Source: Thermoplasmata archaeon
Lineage (GTDB): Archaea > Thermoplasmatota > Thermoplasmata > UBA10834
Assembly: GCA_020696395.1 (NCBI GenBank)
Contig: JAEHCN010000004.1
Coordinates: 1 to 43,577 of the forward strand
Direction of reading: 5' to 3'
Length of the DNA stretch: 43,577 nt
A model generated the notes under the pieces. It did not search any database, was not told where the DNA came from, and saw only the letters and a program-made list of their open reading frames with translations. Positions 26,923-36,063 of the stretch are shown here, piece after piece (positions within the stretch are counted from its first letter, which is position 1; the number at the start of each line of letters is the position of its first letter). The position numbers and the translations under genes were made by a program.

Positions 26923-27081
26923 ATTGAATGATTAGCACCTGTACCGGATTCAATGTCCGTACTGACCACGGAGGTAGAGAGCCATACTCGAGTCCGAATG
27001 GGCCGGTCTTGTGTCAGGCGCCGGCAAGTGGAAGGACTTTGTACTGTTTGGTTGGTGGCGAATGAAGGGGGAAGGAGACAG

Positions 27082-30000
27082 ATGGAGAATGGTGATATTG
27101 TTCGTGTTTCGAGAACCACGATGATTGCTGCGGTGTTTCTTGCGGTCCTGATGCTTGGTCTGCCGTCATTTGCAGAGAACGGCATCAGCCCTGTGGGAAA
27201 GGCGGCGGCCCTGCCTGATGTGGATCGGTTGTATAAGATCGGCACCTTGGATCTAGCCATCGCGACACTGAACCTGTTCGAGTATACGATGGTCGACGAG
27301 TCAATGTGCATCTGGCCGTGTATGAGCACGATGCTCACGTATGATCTGGACATGGAGATCACGGGCGACTTAGCCAAGTCATGGGACGTATCCGACGATG
27401 GTCTGACGTGGACCTTTGAGATCGTTGACAACGCTTACTTCTGTGACCCAGACGACCCGGAAACAAGGGATGAAGATCGCAAGCTGACGGTGGATGACGT
27501 AATTTTCACGTATAATGTGATACAGGACTACAAGAGCAATCTGCATTATTTCCCCGGTCCGGTTGATGGGCCTGATGTGCCTCCAACGATTGCGTCGATG
27601 ACCCCTGATGGTGACTATAAGCTGACGATTCAGCTTGACCATCCGTACGCTCCGTTTCTCGGCGCAATAACTTCCCTACCGATATTGCCGAGGTATTACT
27701 GGGAGCCTCAGGGCGGTGGAGACCCGACGAACCTCGCGAATGCACTACCTATTGGCTCTGGACCTTTCTATTACGGTCTTGACGGGCTCCCCGAGGCGGG
27801 AGAGGCTGTGTTGAAGAGGAATCCGATATGGTTCCAGGAGGAGAACAGAGGATGGCAGATCCATGTCGACACTCTGAAGTTCGTCTCGACTACGCATTCG
27901 GAAACCGGCTGGCTAATGCTCAAGGAAGGCGAGATTGACTGCCTGTTAGGAGTGACTCCGTCACAGTATATCGTGGATCTTCCTGGTGAGTCTAACCTCG
28001 AAGGCTTCGCGCAGAGCACAGGCTTCGTGTACGAGATAAGTCTAAACCAGCTCACTGTGGAAATGAGGGAAGACCTGGGCTTGACATCTGGCCCTGGTGC
28101 CTATAACAGTCAGATACTGCTGGATCCAGTCTTCAAGAAGGCCTTTGCGAGATGCATCGACAGGGACCAGTTCGTGGTGGATGTGTTAGAGGGCCTCGGA
28201 TCATACGCCGACTCGCTGATTCCTGAAGTGAATCCATGGTACCACAGATACGACGGCCCTGAGTTGGTATCGTTCGATCCCGACCTTGCAAGGCTTGAAT
28301 TGGAGGAGGCCGGATGGAAATATGACGCTGCGGGCAGGGACGTATCGGGGACAGATCAGTGTCCTCTGTACGACGACGAGGGCGTGCCTCTGGAATTCAG
28401 GTTCTTCACGCTGAGTACGACACAGGAATGGATTATGGCAGCTACCTTGATTGACGACTGGTGCAGCCTGGCCGGCATCCAGCTCAATACGGAATTGCTG
28501 AGCGTGAACCAGATGAACAATGTCTGGTACACGGGAGCTTACGATATCTGGCTGTGGGACTGGATATTCTCACCGCTGTCGGACCCGTCCACTGATATCC
28601 TTTCGGTCCTCACAACAATGGAGATTGGCACATGGAGTGGCGAGTACATGTCTATACCTGAGTATGATGCCCTCTACAACGAGTCTCTTGCCCTCATGGA
28701 CCCTGTTGCCAGACAGGTGATCGTGGACGAGATGCAGAACCTCGCCTACGAGGATTTCTGCTGTCAGTGCGTCGCGTACAGGAAGGATCTCTATGGAGTC
28801 AACTTCGGCGTATGGGAGGACTACGGCGACTGGGAAACCAATTTCATGCTGATGCCTGATCAGAGTTTCCCGTATGTGTTTATGATGATGTCGCCTAGCG
28901 GCCCTGATGCAGCGGACCCACCGAACCCTGCTCCTACGATAACTGGCGTTGATCCGTTGATCGAAGGGCTGGTGGACACCCCCATATCCTTCACCGGAAA
29001 CGCAAACGATGAATCGACTCTGGCCTACAAGTGGTTCTGGGGCGATGACAGCAGCACGGATTGGACGGCCTCTCCCGATGCCATGCACACCTACGCGGAG
29101 GACGGATACTATGACGTGTACTTCGCTGCTAAGGAGGTCAGCGAGGAAGACACTGCGGACTTCTTCATCTCGTGGACGAACACCACGGTGAAGGTTATCG
29201 ACAACAGCAACACGGCTCCGCATAGTCTGGAGATTTCGATCTCGCTCCCCACCCCGGATATTGGCGACGTCGTGACCTTCACGGGTAGCGCTATCGACGA
29301 TGACGGCGACGACCTCTCCTTTTCTTGGTCCTTCGGCGATCTGTACTCCGCAAAGGGGATGGAGGTGACACACCAGTACACGAAGACTGGTTCGTACACT
29401 GTTACGATGTACGTGACAGACAACCGCGTTGGAGAGCAGGACAGGCCCGTGAGCACGAACGAATTGATCGTCGTTTCCGGCAACGTCCCGCCGACAGTAG
29501 ACGTTCCGGACTTCGCAGACGTTATAAGAGACGAATCGTATGATTTTTCGGTCACCCTGTCGGATGGCGATGGCGATCCGTTGACTCTGACATGGGATTG
29601 GGGTGATGGTACGGAGACTGTAACGTCGGCGGACACTGCGTCTCATGCGTACTCAGCTCTGGGCGAACATACACTGACTGTCTATGTAGATGATGGAACC
29701 GACTTGGACGGACACAACGTCTCCGATACCGGATTGGTGACTGTCACTTCGCCAGACAATTCTGCGCCAGAAATCGTATCGCTGGTCCCAAGCAATTCGG
29801 ATCCATATACGGGCGAGGAGATTATGTTCACTGGCACCGCAAGCGATAGTGACGGTGACGCTCTGCGGTTCACATTCGCCTTTGGCGACGGTGCATATGC
29901 GGTACTCGATAACCCGGCAACTGACCCCGACACCACGGTCGAGTTCACCGTGGTACACACGTATGAATCGGCTGAGACACTCTCTGCCTACCTGTACGTT

Positions 30001-31041
30001 ACGGACTACCAGGACAACAGCAGTTCAAGCCCAGAGTCGATCACGGTGATCGCGAATGCTGCACCACTTCTTGGCGAGCTTGCCGACGTGAATGTGCTCA
30101 TCGACGATGAAGTGACGTTCACAACCTCCCCGTTCGATCCAGATGGTGACGAGATGTCTATCTGGTGGGATTTCGGCGACGGGTCTGACATGGCTGAGGG
30201 CGCCTCGGTGATGCACTCTTACGATGCCGTTGGTGAATATGTCTACCGCGTCTACGTCAATGACAGCCACGGCCATAACGAGACCACGGCCGCGATTGTC
30301 AATGTGTTAGACCCGAGCACGAATCTGCCACCCGAGATCATCGCACTTGAGGACAGGACTGAACTGGTCCACGCTCAAATCACATTCAATGTGACGGCGA
30401 GCGACCCGAACGACGACGTACTGACATACACCTGGGATTTCGGCGATGACAGCGCCCTCAAGGTTGGCGAAACCGTTCAGCACACGTACACATCTACGGG
30501 AAACTTCACCTTCGTCGTTCATGTTGGCGATGGTGAATTCAACGAGACCTCGTCGGCGACAATCACTGTCAACGCTAGCGAGCCGCCGGTGGCGGACGCG
30601 GGGGTCAACCAGACCGTGGCAGTCGACGAGGACGTGACCTTCGACGGTTCTGGGTCGAGCGACGATGTCGGCGTCGTGAACTACACTTGGAAGGTTACCT
30701 ACAGCGGCAGTACCGTGACGCTGTACGGGATGAACCCAGAGTTCACGTTCGAGGCGGCGGGGGAGTACAATGTGACCCTCACAGTGAAGGACGCCGAAGA
30801 CCAGAGCGCGACGGCCAGCGTGATGATCACGGTCGAGGGGGATGAGAAGACGTTCCTCGAGTCTTACGGCCTGCCTCTCGGCATACTGCTCGCAGTGGTT
30901 ATCGTGGCGCTTGTGGCGGTCTTCGCCATGAAGGGCAAAAAGGGCGGAAAGGCGCCCTCCTCAGCAGAGATCGAGGGGCGGCCTTCGGGCGAGTCGGGGC
31001 TTGAGGATCCCGGACCGCCCACTGACGAGCAGCCACAGTAG
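27082..31041 (+). CDS. Family-5 extracellular solute-binding protein fused to about seven PKD-like domains and a C-terminal TM anchor
   Basis: SBP segment 'GDLAKSWDVSDDGLTWTFEIVDNAYF...LTVDDVIFTYNVI'; PKD repeats with 'LTLTWDWGDGTETV', 'MSIWWDFGDGSDM', 'LTYTWDFGDDSAL'; C-terminal TM 'GLPLGILLAVVIVALVAVFAMKGKKGG'. ATG at 27082 has an SD (ggaaggagacag); the ORF track starts at 26953. Confidence 0.9.
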   Translation: MENGDIVRVSRTTMIAAVFLAVLMLGLPSFAENGISPVGKAAALPDVDRLYKIGTLDLAIATLNLFEYTMVDESMCIWPCMSTMLTYDLDMEITGDLAKSWDVSDDGLTWTFEIVDNAYFCDPDDPETRDEDRKLTVDDVIFTYNVIQDYKSNLHYFPGPVDGPDVPPTIASMTPDGDYKLTIQLDHPYAPFLGAITSLPILPRYYWEPQGGGDPTNLANALPIGSGPFYYGLDGLPEAGEAVLKRNPIWFQEENRGWQIHVDTLKFVSTTHSETGWLMLKEGEIDCLLGVTPSQYIVDLPGESNLEGFAQSTGFVYEISLNQLTVEMREDLGLTSGPGAYNSQILLDPVFKKAFARCIDRDQFVVDVLEGLGSYADSLIPEVNPWYHRYDGPELVSFDPDLARLELEEAGWKYDAAGRDVSGTDQCPLYDDEGVPLEFRFFTLSTTQEWIMAATLIDDWCSLAGIQLNTELLSVNQMNNVWYTGAYDIWLWDWIFSPLSDPSTDILSVLTTMEIGTWSGEYMSIPEYDALYNESLALMDPVARQVIVDEMQNLAYEDFCCQCVAYRKDLYGVNFGVWEDYGDWETNFMLMPDQSFPYVFMMMSPSGPDAADPPNPAPTITGVDPLIEGLVDTPISFTGNANDESTLAYKWFWGDDSSTDWTASPDAMHTYAEDGYYDVYFAAKEVSEEDTADFFISWTNTTVKVIDNSNTAPHSLEISISLPTPDIGDVVTFTGSAIDDDGDDLSFSWSFGDLYSAKGMEVTHQYTKTGSYTVTMYVTDNRVGEQDRPVSTNELIVVSGNVPPTVDVPDFADVIRDESYDFSVTLSDGDGDPLTLTWDWGDGTETVTSADTASHAYSALGEHTLTVYVDDGTDLDGHNVSDTGLVTVTSPDNSAPEIVSLVPSNSDPYTGEEIMFTGTASDSDGDALRFTFAFGDGAYAVLDNPATDPDTTVEFTVVHTYESAETLSAYLYVTDYQDNSSSSPESITVIANAAPLLGELADVNVLIDDEVTFTTSPFDPDGDEMSIWWDFGDGSDMAEGASVMHSYDAVGEYVYRVYVNDSHGHNETTAAIVNVLDPSTNLPPEIIALEDRTELVHAQITFNVTASDPNDDVLTYTWDFGDDSALKVGETVQHTYTSTGNFTFVVHVGDGEFNETSSATITVNASEPPVADAGVNQTVAVDEDVTFDGSGSSDDVGVVNYTWKVTYSGSTVTLYGMNPEFTFEAAGEYNVTLTVKDAEDQSATASVMITVEGDEKTFLESYGLPLGILLAVVIVALVAVFAMKGKKGGKAPSSAEIEGRPSGESGLEDPGPPTDEQPQ

Positions 31042-31091
31042 ACACCGATTCGTGCGATGGCAAGCTCCTTCCAGGAAACCCTTTCCAATGG

Positions 31092-31113
31092 CTCTTCTTT
31101 CTTTGGAGAAGAG
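31092..31113. terminator. Stem-loop CTCTTCT-N8-AGAAGAG between the SBP-PKD gene and tRNA-Glu 3' ends
   Basis: Perfect 7-bp inverted repeat directly adjoining the tRNA 3' end in a convergent intergenic region. Confidence 0.4.
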
Positions 31114-31188
31114 TGCTCCCGCCGGGATTCGAACCCGGGTGTCCAGCTCGAAAGGCTGGAATGATTGACCGGACTACACTACGGGAGC
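31114..31188 (-). tRNA. tRNA-Glu (TTC)
   Basis: Reverse complement GCTCCCGTAGTGTAGTCCGGTCAATCATTCCAGCCTTTCGAGCTGGACACCCGGGTTCGAATCCCGGCGGGAGCA folds as a cloverleaf; anticodon loop CTTTCGA; no encoded CCA. Confidence 0.95.
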
Positions 31189-31318
31189 ATGGAGGTGATG
31201 GCCGGCAGACCGGCCTATGGCCTGTCCATATTTAATCATTCTCGGCACACGACGGGGCCGAAGCCAATAAGAAGCCGGCCAAAGGGTTTAAGGCAGACCC
31301 TGGGGATTCGTCTTTCGC

Positions 31319-32002
31319 ATGGAGAAGCCAAAGGGAAAGCCCACCGTGGCGGAGGTTACGCGGAAGTACATCGACCGCCACCCGAGCATTCGCGACTGCA
31401 TCAGCAAGGACCTGGTCAACTACTCATCCCTGGCGAGGCTAATCATGAGCGAGACCAGGGTCAAGCACGAAGAGGCCGTGCTCGCCGCTAGCAGGAGATA
31501 TGCCGCTAAGCTGTCCAAGACGGACTTCGAGGGCGCGATAATGGACGTCTTCGAGCAGAGCAGGCTGGAGCTCAAGACCAGGATATGCATAGTCGTCGCG
31601 AAGAACGATTGGATAGTCCTCAAGAACCTGGAGGACGTCGTCAAGAGAATCCTCTCAGAGAAGCACATAATGCAGGTCATGCAGAGCGCGAACGCCATCA
31701 CGGTGGTATCTGAGGACAAGCACCTGCCAAGCATAACGAAGGCCATCGGGCAGGACTACATAATCAGCATCAAACAGAACCTGGCGGAGATAACCGTCAA
31801 GAGCCCCGCGAGGATCGAGGAGACCCCGGGCGTCTTTGCCTACATCATGTCTATGCTGTCCGAGCAGGGAATCAATATGCTCGAGGCCATTAGCTGCTAC
31901 ACCGACACGATATTCATCGTAACAAGGGACGATATGATGAGGGCGTTCGATATCCTCTCCGGTTGCATCGAGGACAGGATAATCGCGGGCAACGACGGTT
32001 GA
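31319..32002 (+). CDS. ACT-domain-like protein, putative regulator
   Basis: C-terminal 'AEITVKSPARIEETPGVFAYIMSMLSEQGINMLEAISCYTDTIFIVTRDDMMRAFDIL' is ACT-like. Confidence 0.75.
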   Translation: MEKPKGKPTVAEVTRKYIDRHPSIRDCISKDLVNYSSLARLIMSETRVKHEEAVLAASRRYAAKLSKTDFEGAIMDVFEQSRLELKTRICIVVAKNDWIVLKNLEDVVKRILSEKHIMQVMQSANAITVVSEDKHLPSITKAIGQDYIISIKQNLAEITVKSPARIEETPGVFAYIMSMLSEQGINMLEAISCYTDTIFIVTRDDMMRAFDILSGCIEDRIIAGNDG

Positions 32003-32008
32003 ACACCG

Positions 32009-33445
32009 TCACGACAGCAGCTCGTCCACTGCCGCCACATCGGAGCGCATCTTCTGCAGGAGCGCGAAGGTCCCCTTGGCGCTGGCGTTCGCCTTCTCCA
32101 TCTGGGTCTTCACTGATTTGGATGAGGTCCCGCCCTCGACCGATCGTCTTTCGATGGCGTTCTCCAATGTCAGGAATTCAAGGTCCTTCAGGTCGAGCTT
32201 CCCGTCATGCGTGGAGAGTCTCTCGAGCGCAAGTTCCCTGAACCTCCCCTCGTTCCCTTCCGAGAGCTCGGCCAGCTCTTTCACCAATCCGTGGGCCGCC
32301 CTGAAAGACATTCCACGAGTTGTGAGGAAGTCGGCGAGATCGGTCGCGGTCATCAACCCGGTCTCGGCCGACTCCCTCATCCTCGCCCTGTCAAACTCCA
32401 ATCCTGCAAGGAAGGGTGTGAGGGCATGGAGCGAGGCCCCAACGGTGTCGAAAACATCGAAGAGGTTCTCCTTGTCTTCCTGCAGGTCGCGGTTGTACGC
32501 GAGGGGAAGAGATTTCAGCAAGGCGAGGATTGTGACGAGCCCTCCGAGGGCCCTTCCGGACTTCGCTCTGACGAGCTCCGGTATGTCCGGATTCCTCTTC
32601 TGCGGCATCATGCTGGAGCCGCCGGAGAGGGTTCTTGGTAGCCTGATGAACTTGAATTCGTGGGACGACCACAGTATCAGCTCCTCGCTTAAGGACGATA
32701 GGTGCATCGCGAGCAATGATGCCGCGAACGCGCCTTCCGCCACGAAGTCCCTGTCTGAGACGGCGTCGAGGGAGTTCTCAGTGACCGCCCTCATGCGCAG
32801 CATCTCCGCTGCCTGCGACCTTTCGAGCGGGAACGCCGTCCCAGCAAGTGCGCCCGCGCCGAGAGGAGACACATTTGCCCTGTCGTAACAATCGACGAGC
32901 CGGTCGATGTCGCGCTGTAACTTCCAGAAGTACGAGAGTAGATGGTGCGAGAGCAGTACCGGCTGTCCGTGCTGCAGATGAGTGTAGCCCGGCAGGATCG
33001 TACGGCGCTCCTCGCCAGCCTTCCGCATAAGCGTCTCTTGAAGGGCGATGGCTTCCTCCATGATGTGCGTGAGCGCCTCTCGGACATAGAGCCTCATGTC
33101 GAGCGCTACCTGGTCGTTCCTGCTTCTCCCGGTGTGCAGCCTCGCCCCCGCGTCCCCCACGCGATCCGTGAGCTCCTTCTCGACCGCCATGTGGACGTCT
33201 TCAGCTGAGGCGGGGAGCGTTAGACTACCTGCTCGCATGTCCGCCGCGATGGCTCGGAGGCCGCTCACAATCTTCTCGTGGTCGGCGCGAGTGATGACAT
33301 CTGCTTCGGCAAGCATGCTAGCATGGGTTATGCTACCCGCTATGTCGTATCGCCACAGCCTGCTGTCGAATGCGACAGAGGAGGTGAATGCCAGGAACCC
33401 GTCATTTGCAGACGCCTGAGGGTTCCTCTCTGACCGCGACCTCAT
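32009..33445 (-). CDS. argH: Argininosuccinate lyase
   Basis: 'DVHMAVEKELTDRVGDAGARLHTGRSRNDQVALDMRLYVRE', 'GGSSMMPQKRNPDIPELVRAKSGR'. Confidence 0.95.
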   Translation of the reverse strand: MRSRSERNPQASANDGFLAFTSSVAFDSRLWRYDIAGSITHASMLAEADVITRADHEKIVSGLRAIAADMRAGSLTLPASAEDVHMAVEKELTDRVGDAGARLHTGRSRNDQVALDMRLYVREALTHIMEEAIALQETLMRKAGEERRTILPGYTHLQHGQPVLLSHHLLSYFWKLQRDIDRLVDCYDRANVSPLGAGALAGTAFPLERSQAAEMLRMRAVTENSLDAVSDRDFVAEGAFAASLLAMHLSSLSEELILWSSHEFKFIRLPRTLSGGSSMMPQKRNPDIPELVRAKSGRALGGLVTILALLKSLPLAYNRDLQEDKENLFDVFDTVGASLHALTPFLAGLEFDRARMRESAETGLMTATDLADFLTTRGMSFRAAHGLVKELAELSEGNEGRFRELALERLSTHDGKLDLKDLEFLTLENAIERRSVEGGTSSKSVKTQMEKANASAKGTFALLQKMRSDVAAVDELLS

Positions 33446-34682
33446 TCATCACACCGTTTCCGTTCTTTACTGCGCTTGCCAGGCTCGTCATCTTCAGGGG
33501 CAGCCCCCATACGTAGATGAAGCCCTTGGCAGCCGAGTGGTCGAACTCGTCTTCCTTATCGTAAGTCGAGAGGGCAGTGCTGTACAGGGAATGCGGTGAC
33601 TCTCTTCCCACGACCACCGCGCTGCCCTTGAACAGCTTGACCCTAATCATCCCCGTGACGCTCTGTTGAGTGTCATCTATGAACGCATCCATCGCCCTGC
33701 AAAGCGGCGAGAACCAGAGCCCGTTGTACACGTGGTCCGCGTACTGCTGCTCCATCGTCCGCTTGTAGTGCATCAGGTCCTTCGGCATGACCATGCTCTC
33801 CAGGTGCTGGTGAGCCTTCGTGATGACGATCGCAGCGGGCGCCTCGTAGACCTCCCTCGACTTGATGCCTACCAGGCGGTTCTCGATGTGGTCGATCCTA
33901 CCGACGCCGTGGTTTCCGGCGATGTCATTGAGCGAGGAGACGAGGTCCAGCAGGTCCATTGCCGTGCCGTTCAGACTTACGGGCAGACCGCCCTCGAAGC
34001 CGATTTCGACGTATTCGGCCGAGTCCGGGGACCTGTCGGCACCCTTGGTCCACTCGAATATGGCTTCCGGCGGTTCGGCCCACGCGTCCTCCAGCATCCC
34101 GCATTCTATCGCTCGGCTCCAAATGCTCTCATCTATGCTGTACGGGGCGTCGCATGTGACTGGTATCGGGATGCCGTGCTCCTTGGCATACCCTATCTCC
34201 TCATCCCTGGACATGTTCCAGTCTCTCGTGGGAGCGAGTATCTCCATCCCGGGCGCGAGCGCCATTATGGACACTTCGAACCTGACCTGGTCGTTACCCT
34301 TGCCGGTGCAGCCGTGTGCGATAGCATCGGCCCCGAGCCGCTCCGCCATCTCGACGAGCTTCTCCGCCATCAACGGTCTCGCGAGCGCAGTGCCGAGAGG
34401 GTAGTTGCCTTCGTACAGCGCGTTTGCCTTGATCGCGGGAGCGATGTATTCCTCCGCGAACTCCTTCTTCGCGTCGATCACCCATGCCCGCGACGCTCCG
34501 ATCGCCTTCGCCCTCCTCATGGCCTCTTTGAGGTCGTCAGATTGACCGACATCCACGGTCACGGCGACGACCTCACAACCGTACTTCTCCTTGAGCCAGT
34601 GGATCGCCACTGACGTGTCAAGGCCGCCTGAGTACGCGAGCAGGATCTTCTTCTGCTCTTTCTTCTTCGAAGGGTTGTGCAT
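33402..34682 (-). CDS. argG: Argininosuccinate synthase
   Basis: 'KKILLAYSGGLDTSVAIHWLKEKYGCEVVAVTVDVGQ', 'AHGCTGKGNDQVRFE'. ATG at 34682 (MHNPSKKKEQKK), not 35375. Confidence 0.95.
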   Translation of the reverse strand: MHNPSKKKEQKKILLAYSGGLDTSVAIHWLKEKYGCEVVAVTVDVGQSDDLKEAMRRAKAIGASRAWVIDAKKEFAEEYIAPAIKANALYEGNYPLGTALARPLMAEKLVEMAERLGADAIAHGCTGKGNDQVRFEVSIMALAPGMEILAPTRDWNMSRDEEIGYAKEHGIPIPVTCDAPYSIDESIWSRAIECGMLEDAWAEPPEAIFEWTKGADRSPDSAEYVEIGFEGGLPVSLNGTAMDLLDLVSSLNDIAGNHGVGRIDHIENRLVGIKSREVYEAPAAIVITKAHQHLESMVMPKDLMHYKRTMEQQYADHVYNGLWFSPLCRAMDAFIDDTQQSVTGMIRVKLFKGSAVVVGRESPHSLYSTALSTYDKEDEFDHSAAKGFIYVWGLPLKMTSLASAVKNGNGVMNEVAVREEPSGVCK

Positions 34683-34886
34683 AGGTCTTACCACGATTCC
34701 GCACAATCCTCCGGGGGTTATTTGGGGATGGTGACTTCCGCGGAACATCCCACGACGGGACTTGTCTGATTCTGGACACGGATCTTCTGCACGAGCGCCG
34801 ATTCGGGGGCGAAACCAATGGTCTGGATGCACGTCCAGGAGTCCACTAACCATTAAGTATGGGCAGAATATTACTTCGTTCATCGG

Positions 34887-35255
34887 TTGGATCGCGTGGC
34901 AGGTAGATACAGAGGCAGGAAGGAGCCCGAGCCAATTCAGTTGGGCCCGGACGGAGAACCCGAGTTCGTCAGAGTACGTCTTCCGAGGAAGAGGGACGGC
35001 GAGATGTTCGGGATAGCCGACCAGCTTCTGGGCGCATCGAGGATACGTGTCATGTGTGCCGACGGGAAACACCGCATGGGGCGCATACCTGGCAAGATAA
35101 GGAAGCGCATGTGGATCAGGGAGGGCGACTTGGTCATAGTCCAGCCCTGGGAGTTCCAGGACGAGAAGTCGAACATACTCTACAGGTACACGAGGACGCA
35201 GGCGATGTACCTGAGCAGGAAGAAGATGATACCGAAATCGATAGACATCTTCTGA
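34887..35255 (+). CDS. Translation initiation factor aIF1A
   Basis: '[64 protein letters not shown]'. Confidence 0.95.
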   Translation: MDRVAGRYRGRKEPEPIQLGPDGEPEFVRVRLPRKRDGEMFGIADQLLGASRIRVMCADGKHRMGRIPGKIRKRMWIREGDLVIVQPWEFQDEKSNILYRYTRTQAMYLSRKKMIPKSIDIF

Positions 35256-35280
35256 CTCGGTCACGAGAGGGTGTACGTCC

Positions 35281-36063
35281 ATGCCTCGTATCGACGACGG
35301 TTTTCGAGGATTCGAGCGCAGAATCGAGCGTGAGGTCGATTCGTGGAGGGTCCGCAGGAAGGACTCCGACGACAAGAAGACCTACGACGAGGTGTTCGAC
35401 AAGAAGAACCTCCTGAGGATATACAAACTGTTCTCAGACGGGGTCATCGACACAATCGAATTCCCCATATCCACGGGCAAGGAGGGCAACGTCTTTCGTG
35501 CACTGACTTCTGGTGGTGTCTTCCTAGCCGTGAAGATATACCGCACATCAACCGCCACCTTCAGAGACATGGCGAAGTACATCCAGGGCGATCCGAGGTT
35601 CAAGGGCATCAGTGCTAACAGGCGGAACCTCATCATGGCCTGGTCCGCCAAGGAGTTCAGGAACTTGCATAGGTTCACCGAGGCCAAGATCCGGGTCCCC
35701 AGGCCCGTGGCCTGTCACGAAAACATCGTGGTAATGGAGTACATCGGGACCGAGACATCTCCCGCGCCTATGATGAAGAACGTGGTTCTCGACGATCCTG
35801 AGCACTTGGCGAATACGCTCCTTGAGTATGTACGTCGGGGCTATCAGGACGCGGAACTCGTCCACGGTGATCTGAGCGAATACAACGTGCTCATGGACGG
35901 TGAAGACCCCGTGATAATCGATGTCGGACAGTCCGTCCTGATCAAGCATCCACTCGCCGAGGAGCTGCTAGTCAGGGATATCACGAACGTGGCAAGGTTT
36001 TTCAGCAAGCATGGCCTGGACATCGACGTGGAGCAGCAGCTGCGGGAGATCAGGAAGCGATGA
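35281..36063 (+). CDS. rio1: RIO1 family serine protein kinase
   Basis: 'ISTGKEGNVFRALTSGGVFLAVKIYR', 'LVHGDLSEYNVLMDGEDPVIIDVGQSV'. Confidence 0.95.
   Translation: MPRIDDGFRGFERRIEREVDSWRVRRKDSDDKKTYDEVFDKKNLLRIYKLFSDGVIDTIEFPISTGKEGNVFRALTSGGVFLAVKIYRTSTATFRDMAKYIQGDPRFKGISANRRNLIMAWSAKEFRNLHRFTEAKIRVPRPVACHENIVVMEYIGTETSPAPMMKNVVLDDPEHLANTLLEYVRRGYQDAELVHGDLSEYNVLMDGEDPVIIDVGQSVLIKHPLAEELLVRDITNVARFFSKHGLDIDVEQQLREIRKR

Noticed and set aside
28570-29646. 358-aa antisense ORF inside the SBP-PKD gene
   Set aside because: Antisense of repeat-coding DNA, low plausibility, no domain.
28900-30840. Possible DNA tandem repeat array in the SBP-PKD gene
   Set aside because: The repeats are at protein (PKD fold) level and diverged at DNA level, so not a DNA repeat array or CRISPR.
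33666-34613. 315-aa antisense ORF over argG
   Set aside because: argG is unambiguous on the minus strand.
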